DNA of 64,000 bases from Halicephalobus mephisto (GCA_009193035.1 SWDT01000248.1:62001-126000); one strand, 5' to 3'. Positions 21,830 to 31,927 are shown, counted from the first letter of the stretch. Program-made: numbers and translations. The notes: generated by a model from the letters alone, not told the origin.

Positions 21830-22302
21830 TTTTGCATTTATTTCCTGACCTTGTTACCATAATTCTCACGAAGTAACACTATAGCCCAATTTAATTTCAG
21901 CTTTCCCAAACATTTAATACTAGGACCGTTAAAAAACCCTTCTTTCACTCAATACGAATTTTATTAGTTTTTCCTTTGCTTGTCGAAACTTGATGGAACA
22001 AGTTAACCAAGCCATTTTTTCCTCAAAAGGCTATGCTTCTTTACTTTTGGCATGCTTGCTTTTTCGGTCACGGTGACAATGAAGCAGTCTAAATTGTGCG
22101 CGACAAATGAAAAGACGAACGAAAGTAATCCAATTTGCTTGAGCTTCCCGTTGCTCGCTTCCATGTTGGATGCGGGAAAACGGAGAGGTTTGCATCGCTG
22201 AGTAACAAGGTTTTGTTAGAACTTCCATCATGGAAAACTTTTATGAACAAACAACAAAATTCAATAATTGTGAAAGAATAGTAACGATACAATCATTTCT
22301 CT
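21830..22302. other. Unassigned stretch between small minus-strand candidates
   Basis: The part 22020-22240 is richer in GC than typical spacer and holds a 66-codon minus-strand frame (22231-22031) starting MMEVLTKPCYSAM, with ordinary-looking codons but no splice context or domain. It could be a small gene, a 3' UTR or a non-coding RNA gene. I see nothing else definite. Confidence 0.35.
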
Positions 22303-22541
22303 TTACTTTCCAAAACATGGAGCAGGAATCGCGACGGCAGCAAATGCGACAATGGCACCCTGAAAAATGGAGGTTATTCAATGCTGGTATATCATAAATC
22401 AACTTTTTTGACATTAGAGTCGCGCACATTTATCAAACTCGAATGTTGGAAAGCTTTATCCTGACTTTTACTACTTTGGGAATTTGATGACGAAATAAAT
22501 TTCTCTTTTAAATATTTGTGAAATTGTAGATTCTGGAACGG
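22303..22541 (-). CDS. Candidate C-terminal exons of a small membrane protein
   Basis: Two minus-strand segments, 22541 (or 22532)-22404 and 22359-22303, join in phase 0 across a 44-nt intron with acceptor TTTTTCAG. The first encodes a polar serine-rich stretch (KEKFISSSNSQSSKSQD), the second a hydrophobic helix, GAIVAFAAVAIPAPCFGK, then stop. The reading frame is open over both and codon use is coding-like, but no start codon was found. An upstream exon ending GDAEQQ near 22605 is possible. I do not recognise the family. It may be a tail-anchored or signal-anchored small protein. Confidence 0.4.
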
Positions 22542-22689
22542 CTGGTTTTTTCAACTGATACGCAAAGTGTCATTCAGAAATAGGAAAGAACCAATTCCCT
22601 TCGGATGAAGCTACTTGTTGTTCGGCATCTCCTTTTCGTCTTGCCGAATATCAAGTTGGCATAAAAATCGAAAGAAGCACATTTTGCAT

Positions 22690-22885
22690 ATTATTTCGAA
22701 AGAAGATTATTTAGTCAAAAAATTCGTTCCAATTGGGCAATGGATGATGCCAGGAGGTGAAATGTAAGCCAAGCTCTATCACGTTACATTGTGGTAGTTT
22801 TTAAGTTTTAAGCTCAATGGACGACTTTTTAAAGTGCAGCTGCTGCGAGAAGAGAAGAAACACAAGCAATTTGTGAGGCATAATA
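22690..22885 (+). pseudogene. Possible Nudix-like gene relic
   Basis: On the plus strand a frame reads KKFVPIGQWMMPGGEM at 22714-22764 and, after a stop and a frame change, AAARREETQAICEA at 22840-22880. The order W-PGG-E followed by A-REE resembles the Nudix box (GX5EX7REUXEEXGU), but the spacing is disrupted, the central glutamate region is missing and stops interrupt it. No intact gene can be built. Chance resemblance is possible. Confidence 0.25.
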
Positions 22886-23138
22886 ATCAGCGACTGCAGA
22901 AAAAACGAAAAAGATTGTAGAACTCATTCAAGGATATATCTAGATAGAGTGCAATTCGAGAACTTCCAAGCAGGTGTGAATTTGCACAAGGGAGAATTGA
23001 CAATAAGCTTACCTTGCAGAATGGGAATTATGTTAGATCAATCTGGGAATAATACCGCTTTTTGAGAAATTCGATGGAGAATGATTCTATACAAAGGCAG
23101 AAGTGAATTATTCAAGATTCCATATGTAAACATTGGCA

Positions 23139-23795
23139 TCAGCATAGATTACGGTAGTAATTAATCCAGACGATAATCACAATTACACAGCCAACGGAGA
23201 AGGGAACTAGTACAAATACCAGAGTATTTGTATTGCTTTGCATTGGAAATGTGTTTGCTGAAAATTTTAAAGTTTAGACAATAAAGTTGAAGATAATCCT
23301 GGAATAGATACTCATTGAAAAAAACACTAAAGTCAATTGAGTAGAGTGTAAAATATATTACCCACCTGGAGGTCTGTCGTAACCCGAGAATTCGCCCAAC
23401 GGTGGATCAACCCGTTGAAAAATGACCGGTGGATCGTCATCAATGTCATCGTGGGAGAGTGGAGGAGCGGCAAAATCGTGATCGCTGAAGGAATGTCCTC
23501 GTTCTTTTCTGGTACTTGATCGGAAGTAGGAAAATGTATTACATAATGGTTGATCACAAGCACAAAGATCTGCCCATTTGCCTATTTCTCTTTGACAACC
23601 GACGGGTTCATCACCGCATGTCCTGATGACGGCATTGTTGGACTTTAGAGCTCCTATTAGACAAACAGAACTTTCACAAACTCCATATGGTGAACAATGA
23701 TCATCAGTACAGTAACAGCGAATTCCATTTGTTATATGAGGAAGAAATAATAGCGACAGAATCACCGAAAAATCGATCCATCGACGATTCTGCAT
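23139..23795 (-). CDS. Single-pass Ly6/activin-receptor-like surface protein
   Basis: Exons 23795-23366 and 23257-23139 join in phase (donor CCAG|GTGGGT, acceptor TTTTCAG) to 182 aa. Residues 1-24 are a signal peptide (FSVILSLLFLPHITNG). Residues 25-95 are a cysteine-rich three-finger module beginning IRCYCTDDHCSPYG and ending LCACDQPLCNTF, the pattern of nematode activin-receptor/Ly6-type ectodomains. An acidic proline-rich stalk follows, then a transmembrane helix in exon 2 (TLVFVLVPFSVGCVIVIIVW) and a very short cytoplasmic tail, NYYRNLC. There is no kinase, so it is a co-receptor or adhesion-type protein, not a TGF-beta receptor. The mRNA leader contains ATGTAA, a minimal upstream start-stop. 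Confidence 0.75.
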
Positions 23796-23934
23796 TGAAG
23801 CGATACTCGCTCGCGATCTTCTTTGGTCGCTCCAAGGCCTTACATGGATTCTTCCGTCTTCCGACGAAAATTGCGGATCTGGAAAGTCAAAAAATTAAAA
23901 TTTAACGAAATTACCACAACGCGAATTTTTGAGA

Positions 23935-24060
23935 AACTGAAATTTAGGTAAAGAGTGGAGAAACGCGAGTCGAATTTGATAGAGTTGCCAGATTTGTCGC
24001 TTTTTCCATTTTTGTAAACTTTTCTCACTTTACGCAGGAATTCAAAAAATGGGAAATTAC
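23935..24060 (-). repeat. Dispersed repeat copy (CCCGCG/GACTCGCG family)
   Basis: Same family as 35165-35300 but inverted: on the plus strand AGAGTGGAGAAACGCGAGTC, then GTTGCCAGATTTGTCGC, then TCTCACTTTACGC. Adjacent 24060-24190 and 24300-24370 contain older, more divergent copies. Confidence 0.7.
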
Positions 24061-25034
24061 AAAAATAACAATTTTCACATTCTTCGACGAGAATTTCTGA
24101 CAAATTATAAAATTTAGGCAAAAAAATCGGTTTTTATAGAAATTGCCAGTTTTTCCATTTTTGTAAACTTTTCTCGTTTTTCACGGAAATTCAAAAATTA
24201 CAAAAAAGTTAGAAAAATAAAAATTTTACGGAATTATTTTGAAATAAATTTCTAAGATTTTCTAAAATTATATAATTTAGGTAAAAAAGAGAGAATCGAT
24301 TTTGGGGGAGTTGCCAGATTTACCATTTTTTAGGATTTTTTTGAAGTTCGCTCATTTTTCGCGGGAATTTAAAAATTTCGAAAAAGTACATTTTTTGTTT
24401 AATTTTAATCCTTGTTTGGAAAAATTTGAAAATTAATGAAGTTGGCCGGATGGAGCGGCACGAACGATAAATTTGGGTTTATGAAGAAGAAGTACTTTTA
24501 CATTTTTGAATAAAACATGCAATAATAAGGAAATTTAATAAAATTTACAAAAATATGCAAGTTTTCATATGAGGTTGAAGAGGTTTTGACTGGCCGAAAA
24601 AGGGGGAAAAACTGGATTTCGGGGAGGACCTCGGACATGGAGCCGAACTTCACCCAAAACGAAATAGCTCAAAAGAAAAACGGCCAGTTGGTCGTTTTTG
24701 TGGATGGATGGCTTGTCTTGCTCCGCCTTATTTCCGAGACTTTGCTAGGGGCATTTTTCGATTCTCACCGAGACAAGCAAAAACGCTCATGTAAAAAACG
24801 GAAAAACGGGCTGTCAAATGAACCAAACAATGAAACCTTGTCATATTAATATTTTCGAAAAAATATATTTTACGAATTATAAAACTTGGATTTACTGAAG
24901 TAGAAAGAAATAAAATCATAGTTTTTTAACATTATTCCAACTTTAAGACACCGTGAAAATTAAATTTTGCATAGGCTCCAAATTTAGCCCATTCTAACGC
25001 AATCATACTATCATAAAAACTAGGTTGAATATGG

Positions 25035-25410
25035 TTACGAAATTATCTCGAAAAAAAAACTTTAAACATTTCCAAAAGTCTAGAAATTAATAATTTTCTA
25101 AAATTAAAGAATTATCTCGAAAAAAAAACTTTAAACATTTCCAAAAGTCTTGAAATTAATAACTTTCTAAAATTAAAGAATTATCTCGAAAAAAAAACTT
25201 TAAACATTTCCAAAAGTCTAGAAATTAATAACTTTCTAAAATTAAAAAATTATCTCAAAAATCTTCTTAATTTCCGAAAATCAGAATAATTTTAGAAATT
25301 TTTAAAATAAAATTACCAAAAAATTAAAATTAAAAATTATCTCGAAAAAAAAACTTTAAACATTTCCAAAAGTCTTGAAATTAATAATTTTCTAAAATTA
25401 AAAAATTATC
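25035..25410. repeat. About 67-bp tandem repeat
   Basis: Four to five copies of a unit containing AATTATCTCGAAAAAAAAAC and TTTAAACATTTCCAAAAGTC, followed by TTGAAATTAATAA. Copies at 25038, 25106 and 25174 are almost identical; the fourth, near 25335, follows a diverged spacer. Confidence 0.8.
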
Positions 25411-26807
25411 TCGGAAAAAAATTTTAGAATTAATAATTTTCTAAAATTAAAAATAAAATTATTTAGAAAATTAAGAATAATGATTATTAAAAATTATTTT
25501 TAAAAAAATTCCAAAAGTTTTCATTTTTGAGTAATTATGTTCAAAATTATATTATAAGTAATGAAAAGCAATTATTGTTCCTAATTGGTCTCGAAGCGAA
25601 TGTTTTTTAAATTTTAAATTTTTGGAAAATTTTTATTTTTTTTTTATTTAAAAATTTCCAATTTTTTTATTTTTAAAATTCTTTAATTTTTTTTATTTTT
25701 AAAGTTTTTTAACTTTTTTGTTTAAAAACTTTTTATTTTTTTGTTTAAAAATTTTATATTTTTTATTTTTAGAAAATTCCAGTTTAAACAAATTTTAAAA
25801 AGTTTTTGAGATTTTCCACTATTTGGGCCAAATTCGGACTTTATTCAAAAAATTCTTTTCTTTTCAAATTTGTCGCATAATCATTGAATTTTTGACTTTA
25901 AGTAGTCTGTTCCACGTTTCCCGACCATTTCTTCCAAAAATTACTTATTTTCTGGACCAGAAGATGAATAAAGAATAACTGGTCTGTTTTGAATTCTTCC
26001 AAGCAGCAGGAGCGCAAAAAATCTTTTACTTTTTCGAATTAGTGGCATTTGTCGTTGAACAACTGTCAACTTCGACCACAATTGCATATTTCGGACAATA
26101 TAACTAAAGTCAAGGATGCAACTAAGAACAAATGTGAAACAATTTGAATCACGACGAAATAAAAATAAACAACTAATAGGACTTTTCGTATAATATTAGT
26201 TTTCCAATTTTTTTAAATTTCATCTCCTGAGGGCATTTTGGATTCTGGTAGGCCCTAAGTTTTGCGAAACAAACTTGGTACATTCGGAGCCAGATTCGTC
26301 ACTCCATAAACGACACAAAACCCGTTCCCGAAGTAAAAATAGAAAAAATGATAAAAAATTTTCAAAAAAAGTTTAAAAAATAATAAAAATAGAAAAATTA
26401 GAAAAAATGATAAAAAATCTTCAAAAAAGTTTAGAAAATAATAAAAATAGAAAAATTAGAAAGATAATACAAGTGAAAAAATTAGAAAAAAAAAGTAAAA
26501 ATAGAAATATAAAAATAGTAAAAATAAAAAAATAATAAAAATAGAAAAACGGCATTTGTTTCCTCTGGCAGTTATGAAGGAAACAATAAATTATTTCCAA
26601 AAAAAATCTGTCAATTTTGGACATAAATCTTAAAAACGAAATTCATCTACTTTAAATAATGATTTTTTATTTTTTTAATTTATAATTATAGCCTCAGGCA
26701 ACTTGGAAAAAATTATTTTATTTAAAAACTATTTTAATATAAAATTTTAAAATTGAAAAAAACTAAAGTTTTTTTACACATTTATTTCAGAAAAAACTTT
26801 TTTGAAA

Positions 26808-26830
26808 TTCTGGAAGATTCTAGAAGCTTC
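26808..26830. promoter_or_regulatory. Perfect five-unit heat-shock-element-like sequence
   Basis: Five alternating units, TTC-tg-GAA-ga-TTC-ta-GAA-gc-TTC, lie without interruption. This exceeds the three units usually required for HSF trimer binding. It sits in intergenic DNA about 2.1 kb from the nearest gene end and 4 kb from the nearest promoter, so a promoter role is unproven. The TTC/GAA pattern is seen directly; HSF binding is inference. Confidence 0.5.
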
Positions 26831-26924
26831 TAAAAATGCTAATTATACTAATTACATTATTATTAAAAGTAAAAGTTTTTACGGAGTTTTTTTAAAGCAA
26901 ATTTCTAAAATTAAAAAAATTCTA

Positions 26925-27055
26925 AATTTAGGTAAAAAGTGGAAAAACGCGAGTCGAATTCGATAGTTGCCAGATTTGTCGCTTTTTCCATTTTTGTAAA
27001 TTTCTCTCACTTTACGCGGGAATTCAAAAAATGGGAAATTACAAAAATAACAATT
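26925..27055 (-). repeat. Dispersed repeat copy (CCCGCG/GACTCGCG family)
   Basis: Nearly identical to 23935-24060 over about 120 bp, including GTTGCCAGATTTGTCGC and CTCACTTTACGCGGGAATTC, and the following 60 bp also match, so the two were probably duplicated as one larger segment of about 190 bp. A more divergent copy follows at 27265-27360. Confidence 0.75.
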
Positions 27056-28214
27056 TTCACATTCTTCGACGAGAATTTCTGACAAATTATAAAATTTAGA
27101 CAAAAAAAATCGGTTTTTATAGAAATTGCCAGTTTTTCCATTTTTGTAAACTTTCTTCATTTTCCGCGGAAATTTAAAAAATTACATAATTATAAAAATA
27201 ACGAAAATTTAAAAAAATTGTTTTAACGCAGATTTCCCAGAAAATCCTAAAAGTTGAGCAAAAGAAACAAAAAAGCGCGAGTCGATTTTAGTGGAATTGC
27301 CAAATTTACCATTTTTTCACTTTGGCAAAGTTGTCTCTCTCCGTCTGCGCGCGAATTCAAAAATTCCAAAGAATTACATTATCATAAAAATTCAAAATAA
27401 AATTTTTACAAAATTATTCAACAGGAATTTTTTGAAAATTTGAAATTTACATAAAGGTTTTAAAAAGCTTATTTTAATAAAAAATGTCAAATTTATTATT
27501 TTCGATTTTTAAAGTTTTTCATTTTTGGCGAAAATTTAAAAAAATTACATTATTTAAATTTTTTCGATGGGAACTTCTGAAAAAAACCTTGAAATTTAGG
27601 TAAAAATAAGATGAGAGTCAACTTTAGTAAAAACTGCCAAATTTACCACTTTTTTATTTTCACAAACATCTCTCTCTATGTCGAAATTCAAAAATTCAGA
27701 AAATATGAACACTGTAGGAAAAATATAAAATTTAGGTAAAAGAAAAGTTGGTTTTTTCACTTTTTAAAACTTCTCTCACTTTTCGCGGGAATTCAAATTT
27801 TCAAAAAATTTGTTATTTAAAAAATTAAAAACAACAATTTTCACAACATTCGACGAAAATTTTCAAAAAGTTATAAAATGTAGATAAGAAAAGTCGATTT
27901 TTATGAAAATTACCGTTTTTTCGAATTTTCTCACTTTTTGCGGGAATTTGAAAATCTAATAAAATTAAAGACTAAAAATGAAAGTTTTTATGAAATCATT
28001 TCGAAACAAATTTTTAAGAATTGTAAAATTAAAATAAAGAAGAGAATGAGAAAAACGCGAGTCGGATTTCTTAATCATTGCCAGATTTGCCATTCTCTAC
28101 ACCTCTCTCACTTTTCGCGGGAATTCCAATTTCCAAAAAAATTGTTGTTTAAAAAATTAAAAACAACAATTTTTACAAAGTTGTTTTGAAACCAATTTTT
28201 TAGAAAAATCTTAA

Positions 28215-28325
28215 AATTTAGGTAGAGAGTGGAAAAACGCGAGTCGAATTTGGTAGAGTTGCCAGATTTGCCGCTTTTTCCATTTTTGTAAATTTCTCTC
28301 ACTTTACGCAGGAATTCAAAAATTT
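28215..28325 (-). repeat. Dispersed repeat copy (CCCGCG/GACTCGCG family)
   Basis: On the plus strand: GTAGAGAGTGGAAAAACGCG, GTTGCCAGATTTGCCGC and CTCACTTTACGCAGGAATTC. The preceding block 28050-28135 is another copy of the same family. Confidence 0.7.
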
Positions 28326-28965
28326 CCAAAATTATATTGTTAAAAAAATAACAATTTTACAGAATTGTCTTGAAATGACTTTTGAGAAAAATCTTAAAAT
28401 TTAGATAAAACAGAATTGAATCGATTTTAGTAATTAATAAAATTACAATTTTCCCATTTTAGACAGTAATTCAGAAAATACCACTTTTTAACTCTAATGG
28501 TCCTGCTAAAAACTACATGCTTTCTGATAGAAAGCCGGTTTCGCAAAATCCCATTCAAGAAGCATAATCCATGCATTTTGTATCGGAAACTTTTGTTTTC
28601 GCAAGTCATCCTAAAAGTCCAAAAATTCACACGATTTAATTTTAAATTATCACTTAAAAACTAAAAATAATATTTACTAAAAATTCAATAATTTATTTTA
28701 AATTTTTGATTTATTTTAGATTCAAGTAAAAATGACATATTTGGCAAGACCCCGGAATAGAAACGGAAATACGGCCTCGAGTCAAGCACACCGAGCCAGT
28801 TTTGCCCGCTAAATTCGGGTCCATTCTGGCCACAACCAGGCCGAAGATAATTGAAAACTTGATTTGTTTGACATTGATGAAAGTCCGGGATTTTCCAACA
28901 AAATTCAAAAATTTAACATTTTACCCGTAATCAATCTACCCTTCAAAAACATTTTTAATTAAAAA

Positions 28966-30925
28966 TCATATAGAAATAGATAATACTGTAAACTTGTTAC
29001 TTATGCCGATGAAACTTTGGAATTTCGTCGAGTAATAAGCCACCACGTAATCTCCCGGGGATAAAGCAGGACATTCGGCGATGTAGGTGTCGCTGTGGCC
29101 GTGCTGAGGATCAAACGCATCCATCTTGTAAGCAGTTGCCATGTAAATCCAATATTCCATTTCTTCCATACTTTTAATGGGAAATTTAAAAAACCCAATC
29201 CAATCAAAATTGCTTCCATTTTGGTTGTAATAATTTCCGATAAATGAAAACTTGGCCATGAAGTAGACAGAACTGTGCCATGTTGGGATTTCCTGAAAAC
29301 AGCACAACATAGGATTCGAGTCAGATTCGTCCAGAAGATTAGTCACTTCATAGATAGCCAAAACTGGTCGATGATCGCTGTACCGAACAGAAGCATCAGA
29401 ACAGTATTCCAGATTCTTAAACACCATATTGGTGGACCTAACTAAGATTCTGTCACACCAACTCGGTCGTCTCGCGTGATCATAGATGTCCTGTCTTACC
29501 TGGAAATTGCTCTTTATAAAATACTAAAATTGAAAATTTCTCTCGAGAAAAATTTTTAAAAACCCAAAGTCTGAAACTTGGCTTTCGAATGGAAGTTGTT
29601 TCGTAATCAATTACATAAGAACTTTGAGGAGATTTTTAGAAACTAAAGTAGCTTACAGGACGATTTCATAATTCTGCAGGATTTTAAAATTACTTATATA
29701 TTATAAAAATAAAAATCTTCAATTTTCCTCAAAATGAATTCTCGAAAGTTTTTAGAAATAAAACTAGCCTAAAATTTCGATTTTTCATAATCATTCACGT
29801 ATTATAAAAATCATAAATGAAAATTTCATGAAATTGACTGAAAACGAATTTTCAGAAACCAGTAGGCTAAAATTTTGATTTTAATAATGATTTCGTAATT
29901 AATTTTTTTAAGCTGAATTTTGTTTAGATAAATGTAGGAACTTTTAGACTAAAGTTATCTGGAATACATGGCCCTACACCGATCTTCGGAGGTTGGTTAT
30001 CGAAAAATTAGAAAATTAGCCTAAAATTTCGATTATAATGATTTCGTAATTAATTTTTTTAAGCTGAATTTTGTTTAGATAGATGTAGGAACTTTTAGAC
30101 TAAAGTTATCTGGAGTACATGGCGCTACACCGACCTTCGGAGGTTGGTTATCAAAAAATTAAAAAATAAAACTCACAATAAAACGATAGGTCGGTGGAAA
30201 AGTGATTTCTGGTTCGTAAAAGCCCTCAAAAATCCTTCCTTGATTCATTAATGTTTTCAATTGTTCGTCTACAGTAACGTGGAGATCAGAAGGGACGTTA
30301 GAAGGAATAATGCACCTGTTCGTTGAGTCGTTGTCCACTCGGAAATTCAGGTCCCCCAACCAGAACAGTATCCGCTTCTCGGATTTACAGACATCATCGA
30401 ACATACATGAAGCGGCTTGTTTTACTTGTTGACAACGGTATTCGATGTTTTTGTCTCCGTGAATCAGATGACTAATTACGAAAATTAAATGTACGCCGTT
30501 CCGGAGATGAAGTCGAACACCCATGGTTCCCTTGTACCCCAGCGTTCCTCCCATGGTGTACCGGGCACATCTGGTTTCTTTCCGCTGGACAAAGGAAGCA
30601 AATTTGACGTCGGAAAACACCAGAAACAAGTTCGAAACGAGAGGAATGGAGTACACCAACGTCAGGTCGCAAGCAGCCATCATTTCGCCGAAAAATCCTC
30701 GCCAGGTCCTGGATACAGATTCCATCTTCGTTATTTCCATGTGAGGAATTTCCTAAAAATAAAATTGATATATGAAAGTTGTGTAAAAATTAAAAAAACC
30801 TGCAAAGCAACGACGTAGATGTTCGACGTTTTTTGTTTCGCTTCTTTGAAAATTCTGAAGGAACTGTAGTCGTCAGGCGGTCGATAATTACCAACATTGT
30901 AGGTATATAAACATATTTTCCCCAT
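28966..30925 (-). CDS. Inositol polyphosphate 5-phosphatase with SKICH domain (INPP5K/INPP5J type)
   Basis: Removes the 5-phosphate from phosphoinositides such as PI(4,5)P2 or PI(3,4,5)P3. Exons 30925-30800, 30752-30177 and 29499-28966 join in phase to 411 aa. The IPPc domain starts at YTYNVGNYRPP and has both catalytic signatures, WLGDLNFRVD and RRPSWCDRIL, then YSDHRPVLA. The C-terminus is a SKICH domain (FDWIGFFKFPIKS ... GDYVVAYYSTKFQSFIGIS) that in INPP5K-type enzymes directs membrane recruitment. C. elegans cil-1 is, to my knowledge, the closest relative. The ATG at 30925 gives a very short N-terminus, and an upstream exon at 31705-31570 probably belongs to the gene. Within the last exon, 29346-29293 looks like an optional in-frame intron. 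Confidence 0.9.
29870..30165. repeat. Tandem duplication of about 125 bp in a 5-phosphatase intron
   Basis: The block 29885-30012 recurs at 30022-30155 with very few changes: both contain AATTTTTTTAAGCTGAATTT, AGATGTAGGAACTTTTAGAC, then ACATGGCSCTACACCGA and CTTCGGAGGTTGGTTATC. The second half is GC-richer and includes an inverted CTTCGGAGG-type core. It lies in the intron between exons 30752-30177 and 29499-28966. Confidence 0.8.
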
Positions 30926-31569
30926 CTTCGGAACAGAAAAATAAAAATAAAAAAATAAAAATAAAAATAAAGATCAAGCACGAGACAGTCATGCCCGAGC
31001 CCGCACGAGGAAAAAGAGGAATGCCGGTCCCGAAAGGTCCTGGACAGAAATTTTTAGAATGAACATACTGTAAAATTTCCTAAAACAAATACAATAACTT
31101 TTGCAACAAAAAAATTCTTTAAAATTTAAACTTATTTAAAAAAATAAAATAATTCTAAAATTTCGTAAAAAATTAATTTTCAAAATTTTATAAAAAAAAT
31201 AATTTTGAAATTTCATAAAAAAATTTAATTTTGGAATTTTTTTGTTTAATTGTGGAATAATTTCATAGCAAATTTATCTTTTTTTAAATAATTTTATTTT
31301 TTTATTTTTAAATAACTTTTTTTATTTAAAATTTTCTAAATAAAAATTTTTATTTTTAAATTATTGATGAACTTGTTTTTCACTGGTTATTCCTCAACTG
31401 CTAATCTCCAGTTTTTAAAAACGATTTAAAATTTTTTGAAATTTTTCAAAACCGTTTTTGAGCTTATCCGAGTTAACACGATTCACATAACTTTTGCATA
31501 CTTAAATTCCATGTTTTTCAACCGATTTTTCGCCTCTGGAAATGGGATTTTTGAAGAAGGTTGTTTTAC

Positions 31570-31705
31570 CTCTAGAGCATCCCCTATCTCAATTATAATC
31601 GGCAGCGACCTTTCCGAACTCGTGTTTTGTCTTTGGATAATCCGACCGTTTCGAAGACCGTAATCCCGTTTCGCGAAGATGGGGACCGTGGAGGTGGCCA
31701 ATGGT
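31570..31705 (-). CDS. Probable upstream exon of the 5-phosphatase gene
   Basis: Minus-strand acceptor TTCTTTTAG at 31706-31714 and donor CTAGAG|GTAAAAC at 31570 bound a 136-nt exon open in one frame (phase 2 start, phase 0 end). It encodes a basic, likely disordered peptide: LATSTVPIFAKRDYGLRNG and QRQNTSSERSLPIIIEIGD. Phase 0 would join it directly to ATGGGGAAA at 30925, whose upstream sequence has a long pyrimidine tract ending TTCCGAAG, an atypical acceptor. The exon has no start codon, so more 5' sequence must exist. Alternatively it belongs to another minus-strand transcript. Confidence 0.45.
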
Positions 31706-31719
31706 CTAAAAGAACACGG

Positions 31720-31927
31720 TCACTGAGAAAAATCTAAAGAACGTCCAAATAAGTAAGGAAAAATTTTATTTTTCCCGATTAAAAATTTTTATTTTTCCCG
31801 ATTAAAAATTTAAAATTCAACGTGAATCTAAAAATCCGTGGAGTTAAGAATCATCGTAGTCGGATTTTCTCAAGTACCATTGTGGATTTGTTCCGTTTAT
31901 GTTTTTCTTATTTTTCGTTTGTTTTAG
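31720..31927. promoter_or_regulatory. Likely cadherin promoter or leader region
   Basis: A short non-coding segment between the minus-strand exon and the plus-strand cadherin. It includes a duplicated TTTTATTTTTCCCGATTAAA (about 31765 and 31787). The stretch ends in the acceptor GTTTTAG at 31921-31927, immediately before ATG at 31928. That acceptor may receive a spliced leader. Confidence 0.45.

Larger units (their letters stand above)
23796..28965. other. Long intergenic region dominated by dispersed repeats
   Basis: About 5.2 kb without a gene I can support. It carries copies of the CCCGCG/GACTCGCG dispersed family in minus orientation, a 67-bp tandem repeat (25035-25410), AT filler (26340-26560), and a few unique GC-richer islands: 24585-24815, 25920-26110, 26220-26330 and 28735-28880. 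The islands could hold promoter or enhancer elements; 24588 and 24688 bear an 8-bp inverted repeat ACTGGCCG/CGGCCAGT. Frames such as 24586-24849 (+) have no splice or domain support. Confidence 0.5.

Noticed and set aside
23358..23366. Ly6-type protein ending at the TAA at 23358
   Set aside because: The donor CCAG|GTGGGT at 23366 joins in phase to an exon encoding a clear transmembrane helix, which explains the protein better, although the single-exon form cannot be excluded.
23840..24121. 93-codon minus-strand frame (also similar frames at 26879-27160 and 28108-28329)
   Set aside because: These frames fall on copies of the dispersed repeat and simply repeat the same translated sequence; they are not genes.
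24586..24849. 87-codon plus-strand frame in a GC-richer island
   Set aside because: No start context, splice sites or recognisable domain; kept only as a possible regulatory island.
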